Assembly: GCA_944332375.1 (NCBI GenBank)
Contig: CALVJU010000038.1
Location: forward strand, 1-16,159
Reading direction: 5' to 3'
DNA from: an uncultured Bacilli bacterium
Lineage (GTDB): Bacteria; Bacillota_I; Bacilli_A; RF39; UBA660
DNA length: 16,159 bases
Shown here one piece after another: positions 1 to 8,267 of this stretch. The translations under genes were made by a program, and so were the position numbers. Numbering within the stretch: position 1 is the first letter of the stretch; the number at the start of each line of letters is the position of its first letter. Below the pieces are notes generated by a model. The model had not been told where the DNA came from, searched no databases, and saw only the letters and a list, made by a program, of their open reading frames with translations.

Positions 1-870
1 GAACAATTTCAATCAGGAATGGATCAAATCACGAAAACAGAAGAGGCCCTCTCGCGTCTTTCTGAACTATTTCTAAATGAGGAGATGACAGAGGTGAAAG
101 AGGAAGTAGATAGGGAAGATTATGATACGATTTCTCATATATTTCACGAGTTAAAACAATCTTTTGTTTTAGAATCTCATCAAGAACAAATTGATCTTAT
201 TTTGAAACACGTAGAAGAAAAAGAAGAGGAAGAACGAAGAAGAATAGAAGAAGAAAGGGAACGTCAAAGACAAATTGCTTTAGAGAAGAAACGAAAAGAG
301 GAAGAGGAACGTCGTAAGATTGAGGAAGCATATGTAGAAGTTACTGGAATTCCATTTATTAATCAAAGAACGGAACAAATTTATAATGGGTGTGAGGCTG
401 CTTGCCTTTTAATGTCATTACAATATAAGAATTTAGCTCTAAATTATAATTTGCACACTTTTGCAGAGGAAGTGCCAAAGCATGAGACAGATCCACATCA
501 AGGTTTTATCCATTCTATTTATGACTTAGAGCCTAAAAATGTAGCTCATTGGATTGCACCAGATGCGTTGAGTCGTTTTGGAAGTCAGTATGGCACGGTA
601 CGTGATATTTCTGGAAGTGGTGTATCTACTTTAAAAGAATATCTTGATCAGGGAAATCCAGTGATTGTTTATGTGACATCCAATTTTAATTCTCCAACTG
701 CTTGGGATGGGGAGGTACCTGTGAATTTACACGTTGTTTTACTAACAGGATATAATCAAATTACTGGTAATTATATTGTTTTAGATCCATGGAGTGGAAG
801 AAGAATTATAGCAAGACAGAAATTTGAGGCGATTTACGGTTTGATGAATCGAGCAGTTGTCGTTTTATGA
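1..870 (+). CDS. Coiled-coil protein with C-terminal C39-like cysteine peptidase domain (5'-partial)
   Basis: The frame is open to the window edge (codons for EQFQSG precede the first ATG at 19) and no ribosome binding site is visible, so the gene probably starts upstream. Counting from that ATG, residues 65-105 are a highly charged Glu/Arg/Lys coiled coil. Residues 106-283 resemble the Peptidase_C39_2 (papain-like) fold: candidate nucleophile Cys125 in NGCEAAC, His238 in NLHVVLLTGY and Asp256 in VLDPWSG, the usual Cys-His-Asp order and spacing of this family. No signal peptide or membrane segment is visible, although the true N-terminus is missing. The family includes proteases and non-proteolytic relatives, so the substrate is unknown. 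It lies 53 bp upstream of mutL with no clear terminator between them. The fold assignment is fairly secure; the role is not. Confidence 0.75.
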   Translation, partial: EQFQSGMDQITKTEEALSRLSELFLNEEMTEVKEEVDREDYDTISHIFHELKQSFVLESHQEQIDLILKHVEEKEEEERRRIEEERERQRQIALEKKRKEEEERRKIEEAYVEVTGIPFINQRTEQIYNGCEAACLLMSLQYKNLALNYNLHTFAEEVPKHETDPHQGFIHSIYDLEPKNVAHWIAPDALSRFGSQYGTVRDISGSGVSTLKEYLDQGNPVIVYVTSNFNSPTAWDGEVPVNLHVVLLTGYNQITGNYIVLDPWSGRRIIARQKFEAIYGLMNRAVVVL

Positions 871-923
871 TGACATCTGTTTTTTTCTTGTAATTTGTGA
901 TAAAATGGGTTAGGTGGTAATAC

Positions 924-2744
924 ATGGCAAAAATACATATTATGGATGAAATTCTTGCGAATAAAATTGCTGCTGGAGAAGTCGTGGAACGTTGTAGTTC
1001 AGTAGTAAAAGAATTAGTAGAAAACAGTATTGATGCAGGAGCTACAGAGATTAAAGTAGAGTTAATCGAAGCAGGAACGAAAGAAATCAAAGTGATTGAT
1101 AATGGGACGGGGATGGAACAAGAAGATGCAGTCAATGCCTTTCAAAGACATGCGACGAGTAAGTTAAGTTCTGAAGAAGATCTTTATCGAATTGATACAT
1201 TAGGTTTCCGTGGAGAAGCACTTCCTTCGATTGCTTCTGTGAGTGAAGTCGTTTTAACTACTTCTACAGGTGGTGTCGGTACTGTTGTGAAAATTAATGG
1301 TGGAAAATTGATTGCGGTAGAACGTGGGGATGCGAGAAAGGGAACTATTTTTCAAGTAAAAAACTTATTTTATAATACCCCAGCACGGTTAAAACATTTA
1401 AAAAGTTTATATGCAGAACTGGCAAGTATTACAGATTATATGAATAAAATTGCCCTTTCTCATCCGTCTATTCAATTTCGGCTATCTAATAATGGTAATG
1501 AAATCTTGAATACAGATGGAAGTAACCACTTATTAAAAACGATCAAAGCAGTATATGGGTTAAATGTTGCTAGAAAGATGATTGAAGTCAGTGCTGAAGA
1601 CGATGATTATACCATTTATGGGTTTATTTCCATGCCGGAAATTCATCGTTCTTCTAGAAATCATATGGTGACGATTGTCAATGGGAGAGTTGTTCGTAAT
1701 CAAGAATTGAATCGTGTGATTAACGATGCTTATCATTCATTAAAACCGGATACAAGATATCCGATTGTCGTATTAGAAATTGAAGTGGATCCAAGTTTGA
1801 TTGATGTCAACATTCATCCTACAAAAATGGATATTAAATTTAGTAAACTAGAAGAATTAAAACTCTTAATTGAACATATGATTCGTGAAAAGTTACACCG
1901 TAAGAATTTGATTCCAGAAGCAGAATTAGAAGAGAGTTATGAAGTTCCAAGACCTAAATATGTAGAACAGACTTTGGTTTTGGAAAAAGAAATAGAGCCA
2001 GTAAAAGAACAAGAGCCTGCTTCCTTTTTAGAGGAAGAAGAAATTCCCATCAATATGGAATTTGTTGCTGAAAAAGAAGAGCAGGAAGAAGAGATATTAA
2101 AAGTTTCACAAGAAGAAAATAAACAAGAAGTAGAAAAAGAACATAGAATGCCGGAAATGTATCCAGTTGGTGTTGTTCATGGAACATATATTATTTGTCA
2201 AAATGAAGATGGCATGTTTTTGATTGATCAACATGCTGCCAAAGAGCGTGTGAACTATGAATATTACATGAAGAAAATGGGAAATCCTAATATTGTATCA
2301 ACATCACTTTTATTTCCAATTACAGTAGAACTTTCTACTTCAGAATTTATTTTAGTAAAAGAAAAATTAGATGTACTTAGAGATTTAAAATTTGTAGTGG
2401 AAGAGAATGGACTTCAGTCTTTACTGATTAAAGAACATCCCGCATGGCTACCGCAAGATGATATTGAGGGAAGTATTCGTAAAATTATAGAAATATTAAT
2501 TCAAGAGGGAAAACATTTTTCCATTGAAAAGTTTAATGAGAAAGTATCTACGATGATGAGTTGTAAACATGCGATTAAAGCAAATCAATATGTAGATATG
2601 AAAGAGATTGAACAATTAATTCAAGACTTAAGACGTTGTGATAATCCCTTTCATTGTCCACATGGAAGACCGACCACTGTCTTTTTGACAAATTATGATT
2701 TAGAAAAACTATTTAAACGTAGTGGGTTTGAAAATTTGAAGTAG
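924..2744 (+). CDS. mutL: DNA mismatch repair protein MutL (endonuclease type)
   Basis: MutL couples mismatch recognition by MutS to strand incision. The 606-residue protein has the N-terminal GHKL ATPase signatures: VVKELVENSIDAGA (catalytic Glu30, Asn34), IDNGTGM (59-64), RHATSKL and GFRGEAL (94-100). A Glu-rich, low-complexity linker spans about residues 335-415. The C-terminal dimerisation/nuclease domain carries the metal-binding DQHA-x2-E-x4-E motif (Asp435 to Glu446) plus SCKHAIK (Cys547) and CPHGRPT (Cys578-His580), so this is the nicking MutL of organisms lacking MutH. The ATG at 924 follows GGTGG at 913-917. A TAAAAT at 901-906 could be a -10 box but lacks a good -35. mutS is not in the window. 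The next gene starts 13 bp downstream, suggesting co-transcription. Confidence 0.97.
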   Translation: MAKIHIMDEILANKIAAGEVVERCSSVVKELVENSIDAGATEIKVELIEAGTKEIKVIDNGTGMEQEDAVNAFQRHATSKLSSEEDLYRIDTLGFRGEALPSIASVSEVVLTTSTGGVGTVVKINGGKLIAVERGDARKGTIFQVKNLFYNTPARLKHLKSLYAELASITDYMNKIALSHPSIQFRLSNNGNEILNTDGSNHLLKTIKAVYGLNVARKMIEVSAEDDDYTIYGFISMPEIHRSSRNHMVTIVNGRVVRNQELNRVINDAYHSLKPDTRYPIVVLEIEVDPSLIDVNIHPTKMDIKFSKLEELKLLIEHMIREKLHRKNLIPEAELEESYEVPRPKYVEQTLVLEKEIEPVKEQEPASFLEEEEIPINMEFVAEKEEQEEEILKVSQEENKQEVEKEHRMPEMYPVGVVHGTYIICQNEDGMFLIDQHAAKERVNYEYYMKKMGNPNIVSTSLLFPITVELSTSEFILVKEKLDVLRDLKFVVEENGLQSLLIKEHPAWLPQDDIEGSIRKIIEILIQEGKHFSIEKFNEKVSTMMSCKHAIKANQYVDMKEIEQLIQDLRRCDNPFHCPHGRPTTVFLTNYDLEKLFKRSGFENLK

Positions 2745-2757
2745 AGGAGGAGAAGAG

Positions 2758-3603
2758 ATGACAAGAAATAACATAACGACTTTTTCTCATGACAATGAAT
2801 TTCAGTTATCTGTAGAAATTGCGATTCCTGAGGGAAATCCCCGTGGTATTATTTTATTTATCCCGGGTGTTTATGAGACAAAAGAACAATATAGAGATTG
2901 TTATGAATACTTTACGAGAGAACAATTTATTTGTGCGAGTTATGATCATAGGGGAACAGGACAAAGTGTTCGCATTGAAGATGAGATTGGCTATTTAGGA
3001 AAAAATGCCCAAAAAGAATTATCAGAAGATATTCGTTCTGTCATTGATGCTTTATCGAGGTTGTATGCAGGGTTATCTGTCTTTCTGATTACTTGTGATT
3101 ATTCTAGTTTAATTACGATTAACTTTTTAAGAAATGATGATGATCGTATTCGTGCATTAGCATTCTTAAGTCCTGCTTCTGTTTTTCCGGGATTAAAACG
3201 AGGAAGATTCTTACTACAGTATACTTCTATTTTAGTTCCTACTTATTTTAAATCAGAGAGATTAAATAAGAAGTTTTATAAAAGAGTTCATAAAATGAAT
3301 GCAAGTACGTTGCCATTTCAATATGCAGTAAAATCATTATTTGATTTATATGATGTTGCATACCGTATCGAAAAAGATAAGCTATATTATATGAAAAAAC
3401 CTAATTTACCAATCTTTATTGGGGTTGGTATGAAAGATCCAGCTCGTAGTTATGGAAGTGATTTAAAATCTGTATTAAATCGAATTGGATATCACAATGT
3501 CGATTATCGAACTTATTCAGAAAGTAATCATTTATTACTTTCTGGTGAAGAAAAAGAGAAGATTTTACACGATTTATTATTATTTTTTACATTGAGTTTA
3601 TAA
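2758..3603 (+). CDS. Alpha/beta-hydrolase-fold protein with Asp at the nucleophile elbow
   Basis: This 281-residue protein resembles the serine aminopeptidase S33/monoacylglycerol lipase group: RGIILFIPGVYETKEQY (29-45) matches the first strand and oxyanion-loop region, and ASYDHRGTGQS (60-70) is the usual D-x-RG-x-G-S loop. Where GxSxG is expected, after the strand LSVFLI, the sequence reads T112-C113-D114-Y115-S116, so the Ser nucleophile is Asp and both flanking glycines are lost. The acid (Asp227 in VGMKDP) and His258 (SESNHLL) appear kept. Asp nucleophiles occur in haloalkane dehalogenases and epoxide hydrolases, but those keep the following glycine, so activity is uncertain. No signal peptide is seen. 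GAGGAGG precedes the ATG, 13 bp after mutL. Confidence 0.8.
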   Translation: MTRNNITTFSHDNEFQLSVEIAIPEGNPRGIILFIPGVYETKEQYRDCYEYFTREQFICASYDHRGTGQSVRIEDEIGYLGKNAQKELSEDIRSVIDALSRLYAGLSVFLITCDYSSLITINFLRNDDDRIRALAFLSPASVFPGLKRGRFLLQYTSILVPTYFKSERLNKKFYKRVHKMNASTLPFQYAVKSLFDLYDVAYRIEKDKLYYMKKPNLPIFIGVGMKDPARSYGSDLKSVLNRIGYHNVDYRTYSESNHLLLSGEEKEKILHDLLLFFTLSL

Positions 3604-3697
3604 AATAGAGTGCATGTTGAAATATCATCAAAGAAAAGAATGCATTAGATAACGAGATAAGGGAATGGTATTAATTGTTTTTCATTTATCAGTATAT

Positions 3698-3720
3698 AGA
3701 CTGTTTCAGTCTTTTTTTCT
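3698..3720 (+). terminator. Rho-independent terminator after the mutL-hydrolase unit
   Basis: AGACTG (3698-3703) and CAGTCT (3707-3712) form a 6-bp stem with a TTT loop, followed by a long T-rich run. It lies about 95 bp after the hydrolase stop and just before the next promoter. Confidence 0.75.
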
Positions 3721-3728
3721 TTTTTTTC

Positions 3729-3757
3729 TTTACTTTTTGTAAAAAAATTTATATAAT
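3729..3757 (+). promoter_or_regulatory. Sigma-A-type promoter for the HTH-repeat gene pair
   Basis: TTTACT at 3729-3734 and a perfect TATAAT at 3752-3757 are separated by 17 bp. The predicted transcript starts near 3764, giving a leader of about 20 nt that carries GGAGG at 3772-3776. Confidence 0.65.
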
Positions 3758-3783
3758 AGTTGGAAAAAAATGGAGGTTTTAAG

Positions 3784-4845
3784 ATGAAAAAACAAGAAAA
3801 TTTTCAGAGTTGTATCCAGAAACAACAACTTCTTGATTTGTTTGAACTTTATAAACCGTATATTCCTAATGTATATCGACAAGTGTTTATGGAGTTCGTG
3901 CAAAAAGAGGACAAAGAAAAGGATGGAAATTATCCTCATTATCAAGTTGTTGTAGATTATTTAAGAAAGTGTGATGAATGTGTGAAGGTGGGAAAACCTC
4001 TTCCAATTTTTCCTAAAAAGATTAGAAGAACGTTGCGTCAGAAGAGTACGATGGTTCATTATTTAGACTCTATTTTACCAAGTACGATTGAATCGATGTT
4101 ACTTCATAATCCACGTTTAGATCGAGAAGCAAAGCAGTTTATTTGTTTATATTATGGAATTGATGGACGTAAACGTTCTATTGCCGAGATTCAAAAAAGA
4201 AATTCAAATTTGACAGAGAGTTATATCCTTTCTAAGATGTATCGTACTGTGAAAGAATTAAGAAAAGGGGAACAAAAAATTCAGGAGGAACAGTCACAGT
4301 CTGCACAGTTTTTGAAACAAATTCAGGAAAACTTTATATTAAATCAATATTTATTGACTGCGACTGAGCGAAAGGTTGTTTCAAATTATTATGGATTATC
4401 TGGAGTGAAAAAATCATTATTAGAGTTGGCAAATGAAATGCATATGTCACAGTCCAATGTTCAGAAACTTTTAAATCATGGAACTTATACAGTATTACAT
4501 AGTGATGTTTTTCGCCAAGCAGATATGGTAGAGTCTCTTACTGTATTGCGTGATGGGAAAGTACAGGAAAGTGATTTAAGACCTCTACGTTTAATTGTAA
4601 AGCAAGTATTAGATACAGAGGAAATTCCGATCAATGATGCAGAAAAACAAATTTTAAATCGCTATTATGGATTTCACACTTCAAAGGTGATGTCTTTACA
4701 AGAGCTTTCCATTTTATACCATATTCCAGTAGAAGAATTACAACCATATTTTATTGAACTTGTAAAATATGTCTTAAATTATGTTGACAGAAAACAATTT
4801 AAAACAGAAGATCATAAAAAGTTAGAGAAAAGAATGATCAAGTAA
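3784..4845 (+). CDS. Unrecognised protein with three sigma-70 region 4-like modules
   Basis: I do not recognise this 353-residue protein. The ATG at 3784 is preferred because GGAGG lies 7 bp upstream; an in-frame TTG at 3760 overlaps the promoter. Three modules recur, each with an acidic/hydrophobic helix, a YYG turn and a second helix pair: about 110-165 (LDREAKQFICLYYGIDG), 190-240 (LTATERKVVSNYYGLSG) and 283-335 (INDAEKQILNRYYGFHT). This L-x3-E-x5-YYG-x3-K-S/R-x-x-E-(I/L) layout resembles sigma-70 region 4, whose usual form is E-x-x-V-(I/L)-x-x-(R/Y)(F/Y)GL. No region 2, signal peptide or membrane span is visible. A DNA- or RNA-polymerase-binding role is inferred. It is followed after 28 bp by a second protein of the same architecture. 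Confidence 0.8.
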   Translation: MKKQENFQSCIQKQQLLDLFELYKPYIPNVYRQVFMEFVQKEDKEKDGNYPHYQVVVDYLRKCDECVKVGKPLPIFPKKIRRTLRQKSTMVHYLDSILPSTIESMLLHNPRLDREAKQFICLYYGIDGRKRSIAEIQKRNSNLTESYILSKMYRTVKELRKGEQKIQEEQSQSAQFLKQIQENFILNQYLLTATERKVVSNYYGLSGVKKSLLELANEMHMSQSNVQKLLNHGTYTVLHSDVFRQADMVESLTVLRDGKVQESDLRPLRLIVKQVLDTEEIPINDAEKQILNRYYGFHTSKVMSLQELSILYHIPVEELQPYFIELVKYVLNYVDRKQFKTEDHKKLEKRMIK

Positions 4846-4873
4846 AGTTATGAGAAAGGGGAAGGTTAGAATT

Positions 4874-6394
4874 ATGAAAAAAGAAATGATAGAAGTACAA
4901 GAGATGATTCAAAACGCGCCAGACGAAAGTCTGGCATTATTGACGACAAGAGAAGAAGAAGTAATGAATGCGATTATGAAGTTCAACACATGGGAGGAAG
5001 TTTATTTTGATTTAAAAGTTCATGATTTTCCTGTAGGAAATTATTCTCAGTATGTGAGTCGAATTGTGAAAAAAATACAAAACCCAGAACAGTATCAAAC
5101 TATGAAAATAAAAGAATTTCACAAGTTTTGTCAAACTTATTTACCAATCTATCGAGAGAATCCCTATCTTTTGACAGAAAATGAAAAACTTGTGATGGAA
5201 GCAATCCTCAGTTCAACTAGTATGAAAAGTGTGTATAGAAAATTAGAACTGTTGGGAATGACAAAGGAACAAGTACATGGGTTTAAAAACAATATTAAGA
5301 GAAAGTTATCTAATCCAAATCGTTATTTTCGTAGAAGTGCTACGAGTATTCAAGAATATCAAGAAATTTGTGGTCCTTTGTTTGAGAAAAATGGTTCTTG
5401 TTTAACAGATAGAGAAAGAACGTTTGTAAAAACAGCGCTTACTTCTCAAACTTGGAAAGAAGTTTTTGAGCGTTTAAAAGAGGACTATACAAAAGGAAGT
5501 TTATGTTCTTATCGTTCTTATACAAAAAATAAGTTACAAGGAAATGTCACAGAACATCAGCGAAGAACACCACTGAAAGAACAACAGAAACAGCTTACTT
5601 CTTTGTTTTTAGAAAACAAAGATTGTTTAAATCAAAATGAACTTCGTGTCATAGAGGCATTTCTTACAGCCAGTGATAGAACTTCTTTTTATCAGAGCTT
5701 AAAACCGATTTCTGAAGCAAATGTACGTTCTTATTTATCATTGGCAAAGTATAAATTAAAACATCCAGAAGAAATGCGTAGTCATAAAAAAGAAGTCGAT
5801 GAAAAAAAAGAATTAGCTACGAGTCTGAAGACAATCCAAGAAGAGTGTTTTCGATTATATCAACAGTATCAAAGTCATTTAAAAAATACGGAAAGACAAA
5901 CCATGGAAGCAATTTTTTCTTCTGAGAGTTGGGAAGAGGCCTATGAGAAATTAGGTGTAAAGAAAAGTCCAGCTACTATTCAAATTTATAAAAGATCAGC
6001 AAGAAGAAAACTGCACGCTTTAGAAAGAAAAGAACAAGAAGAAGCCAATGAGCATGCGATTCCATATTATATTTCTATCTTTGATCAATTAGAAAAGGAA
6101 TTCAATTTAGAATCTCTTCATGATATTCAATTAAAGCAACTTCGTTCGTTGGTTTATCAAACACTTTTATTAAATCGTGTTTCACTACAAGAACAGGAAT
6201 TTCTTTTCGTTGATGTCTTCTTTGGATTTACTAGAAAGAGAAAAACAATCGATGAGATTGTAGAACAATATTCTGTGTCGAAAGAAGAATTGTGTCATTT
6301 CTTATGGAATGTGATTGTTGAAGTATGGAATCAGAATTTAGATTGGTATCAAGTAGAAAATAGGGGACTAGTGAAAAGATGGAAAAGACAGTAA
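4874..6394 (+). CDS. Unrecognised protein with five to six tandem HTH-like modules
   Basis: This 506-residue protein is not recognised. An ATG at 4850 is in frame, but the ATG at 4874 has AAAGGGGAAGG 8 bp upstream and is preferred. Five modules of about 75-85 residues begin near residues 22, 99, 176, 251 and 336. Each runs roughly L(T/N)-x2-E-x3-(V/M)-x-A-(I/F/L)-x-S-x-(T/S)W-x-(E/S)V(Y/F)-x2-L, then a Tyr/Val-containing helix and a closing basic K/R-KL. Examples are LTENEKLVMEAILSS and LKNTERQTMEAIFSS. The C-terminus (437-486, with FFGFTRKRKTIDEIVEQYSVSK) looks like the YYG modules of the gene upstream. The repeats resemble serial region-4/LuxR-type HTH units and may make several DNA contacts. 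No membrane span is seen. A short stem overlaps the stop codon (6384-6403). Confidence 0.8.
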   Translation: MKKEMIEVQEMIQNAPDESLALLTTREEEVMNAIMKFNTWEEVYFDLKVHDFPVGNYSQYVSRIVKKIQNPEQYQTMKIKEFHKFCQTYLPIYRENPYLLTENEKLVMEAILSSTSMKSVYRKLELLGMTKEQVHGFKNNIKRKLSNPNRYFRRSATSIQEYQEICGPLFEKNGSCLTDRERTFVKTALTSQTWKEVFERLKEDYTKGSLCSYRSYTKNKLQGNVTEHQRRTPLKEQQKQLTSLFLENKDCLNQNELRVIEAFLTASDRTSFYQSLKPISEANVRSYLSLAKYKLKHPEEMRSHKKEVDEKKELATSLKTIQEECFRLYQQYQSHLKNTERQTMEAIFSSESWEEAYEKLGVKKSPATIQIYKRSARRKLHALERKEQEEANEHAIPYYISIFDQLEKEFNLESLHDIQLKQLRSLVYQTLLLNRVSLQEQEFLFVDVFFGFTRKRKTIDEIVEQYSVSKEELCHFLWNVIVEVWNQNLDWYQVENRGLVKRWKRQ

Positions 6395-6406
6395 CGTGTC
6401 TTTCCT
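6384..6406 (+). terminator. Weak terminator-like hairpin overlapping a stop codon
   Basis: AAAGACA (6384-6390) pairs with TGTCTTT (6397-6403) around a 6-nt loop containing the stop codon. The downstream tail is only CCTTT, so termination may be partial. Confidence 0.35.
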
Positions 6407-6435
6407 TTGTCATAATAAGAAATTTATAGTATAAT
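6407..6435 (+). promoter_or_regulatory. Promoter of proS
   Basis: TTGTCA (6407-6412), 17-bp spacer, perfect TATAAT (6430-6435). The predicted start is about 18 nt before the proS ATG, so there is no room for a T-box or other leader. Confidence 0.8.
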
Positions 6436-6459
6436 GTTATAGACGAGGAGTGTGTAACA

Positions 6460-8151
6460 ATGAGATTAAAAAATCAGTTTTTTTATACATTAAGAGAAGA
6501 TGTGAAAGATGAAGAAACAAGAAGTGGAAATTATCTTGTACGTAGTGGAATGATTAAGAAAGTAGGAACAGGAATTTACTTATTTATGCCACTAGGATTC
6601 AAAGTGTTAAAAAAGATTGAACAAATTATTCGAGAAGAGATGAATAAAACAGGAGCTCAGGAATTATTAATGCCTGCTTTGATTCCAGAAGATTATTATG
6701 TTCAAAGTGGAAGAAAAGAAGTATTTGGACATGATATGTTTTCTTTGAAAGATCGTTATGAAAGAGGATATGTTTTAGGACCTACTCATGAAGAATTGTT
6801 TGTATATGCTGCTAAAGAGATGATTCACTCTTATAAAGATATGCCATTTAATATTTATCAAATTGCGAATAAGTATCGTGATGAGCCAAGACCTCGTTTT
6901 GGACTCATCCGTACACGTGAATTTATGATGAAAGATGCTTATAGTTTTGATGTAGATGATGAGACATGTGAAGCTTCTTATCAAAAGATGTTTCAAGCTT
7001 ATCAAAATATTATGGATCGTGTAGGATTAGAGTATAAGATTGTTCGAGCTGGGACAGGAGCAATGGGAGGAAATCTCTCTGAAGAATTTCAAGCAGTGAC
7101 AGAAATTGGAGAGGATACTTTAGTTTTATGTCCAAACTGTGATTATGCATCGAACTTAGAAGTAAGTGCTTGTATTGTTGATGAGACAGAAAGTTATGAG
7201 GAAGAAAAAGAATTAGAACTCGTTCATACTCCAAATGCAGGAACAATTGAAGAAGTAGCAGCTTTCTTAGAAGAAGATCCAAGCCAGTTCGTAAAAACAT
7301 TGATCTACCAAGTAGATGGAAAATTTTACGCTTGTTTGATTCCTGGAGATCGTGAATTAAATGAAGAGAAGTTGAAAACATTACTTCAGGCAAAAGAAGT
7401 TGTATTAGCAGACAAAGAAGATGTAGAGAGAATTACCAAAGCAAAGATAGGCTTTGCTGGCCCGATTCAATTATCAATTCCGATTGTAATGGATCATCAT
7501 GTTCAGATGATGAAGAACTTTATTGTTGGAGCAAATCAAACAGATTATCACTATAAAAATGTCAATTTAAAAGACTTTAAGACAAAGAAGATCGGTGATA
7601 TTATCGAAGTCAAAGAAGGAGATTTATGTCCAAAGTGTGGGGCAAAATTAACATTTAAAAAAGGAATTGAATGTGGAAATACATTTAAACTAGGAACAAA
7701 GTACTCAGAGAGTTTAGGATTGAATTATTTAGATCAAAATAATCAATTAAAACCTGTTGTTATGGGGTGCTACGGAATTGGTCTTGCACGTATTATGACA
7801 GCGGTTGCCGAACAAAGAGCAGATGAGATGGGAATTGCTTGGCCAGTATCGATTGCTCCATATCAAGTAGCCCTTGTCTTAATCAATGGAAAAGATGAAG
7901 TACAAAAAACAGTTGCTGATCAACTCTATCAAATTATTCAGAGTATGGGCTTTGAAGTGTTATATGATGATCGTGATGAAAGACCAGGAGTGAAATTTAA
8001 AGATATGGAATTAATTGGAATTCCTGTTCAAATTACAGTGGGTAAAAAAGCCCAAGATGGTATGATTGAAATTAAAAAACGTGGTCAAGAAAAAGAAGAG
8101 ATTACAGTAGAATTATTAAACGAAAAAGTCATTGAATATTTAAATCAATAA
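6460..8151 (+). CDS. proS: Prolyl-tRNA synthetase (bacterial type with editing insertion)
   Basis: ProRS charges tRNA-Pro in the cytoplasm. The 563 residues match the usual bacterial length of about 570. Class II motif 1 lies around 36-73 (GTGIYLFMPLGFKVL), motif 2 at 138-152 (KYRDEPRPRFGLIRTRE) and motif 3 at 436-444 (GCYGIGLAR). Between motifs 2 and 3 is the YbaK-like insertion domain that clears mischarged Ala-tRNA-Pro; Lys279 in QFVKTL matches, as I recall, a lysine needed for editing in E. coli. Cys pairs CPNC (224-227) and CPKC (390-393) flank the insertion. The anticodon-binding domain occupies about 465-563 (APYQVALVLIN, YDDRDERPGVKFKD). Start ATG 6460 follows GAGGAG. It is transcribed alone, with its own promoter and terminator. 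Confidence 0.98.
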   Translation: MRLKNQFFYTLREDVKDEETRSGNYLVRSGMIKKVGTGIYLFMPLGFKVLKKIEQIIREEMNKTGAQELLMPALIPEDYYVQSGRKEVFGHDMFSLKDRYERGYVLGPTHEELFVYAAKEMIHSYKDMPFNIYQIANKYRDEPRPRFGLIRTREFMMKDAYSFDVDDETCEASYQKMFQAYQNIMDRVGLEYKIVRAGTGAMGGNLSEEFQAVTEIGEDTLVLCPNCDYASNLEVSACIVDETESYEEEKELELVHTPNAGTIEEVAAFLEEDPSQFVKTLIYQVDGKFYACLIPGDRELNEEKLKTLLQAKEVVLADKEDVERITKAKIGFAGPIQLSIPIVMDHHVQMMKNFIVGANQTDYHYKNVNLKDFKTKKIGDIIEVKEGDLCPKCGAKLTFKKGIECGNTFKLGTKYSESLGLNYLDQNNQLKPVVMGCYGIGLARIMTAVAEQRADEMGIAWPVSIAPYQVALVLINGKDEVQKTVADQLYQIIQSMGFEVLYDDRDERPGVKFKDMELIGIPVQITVGKKAQDGMIEIKKRGQEKEEITVELLNEKVIEYLNQ

Positions 8152-8178
8152 ACGGTTGGTGGTTTCCAATCGTTTTTT
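8151..8178 (+). terminator. Terminator after proS
   Basis: AACGGTTGG (8151-8159) pairs with CCAATCGTT (8166-8174), a 9-bp stem with one G-U and a 6-nt loop, followed by a T run. It begins on the last base of the stop codon. Confidence 0.85.
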
Positions 8179-8267
8179 GGTGTCATTCTGATCAGAAGAA
8201 TTTCTGTCGTACGATAATCCGACAAATTCATAAAGGAGAGTGTGAAATAATAAAATGGGTGAAGCGT

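Noticed and set aside
806..1135. Open frame on the minus strand over the mutL start
   Set aside because: It overlaps the strongly conserved mutL ATPase domain and has no family resemblance.
3610..3645. TGCAT / ATGCA inverted repeat after the hydrolase gene
   Set aside because: It is only 5 bp with a long loop in AT-rich sequence; chance is sufficient.
7010..7393. Open frame on the minus strand inside proS, 127 codons
   Set aside because: It lies wholly within the editing domain of proS; the Leu-rich composition is what reverse reading of Glu/Lys-rich coding sequence produces.
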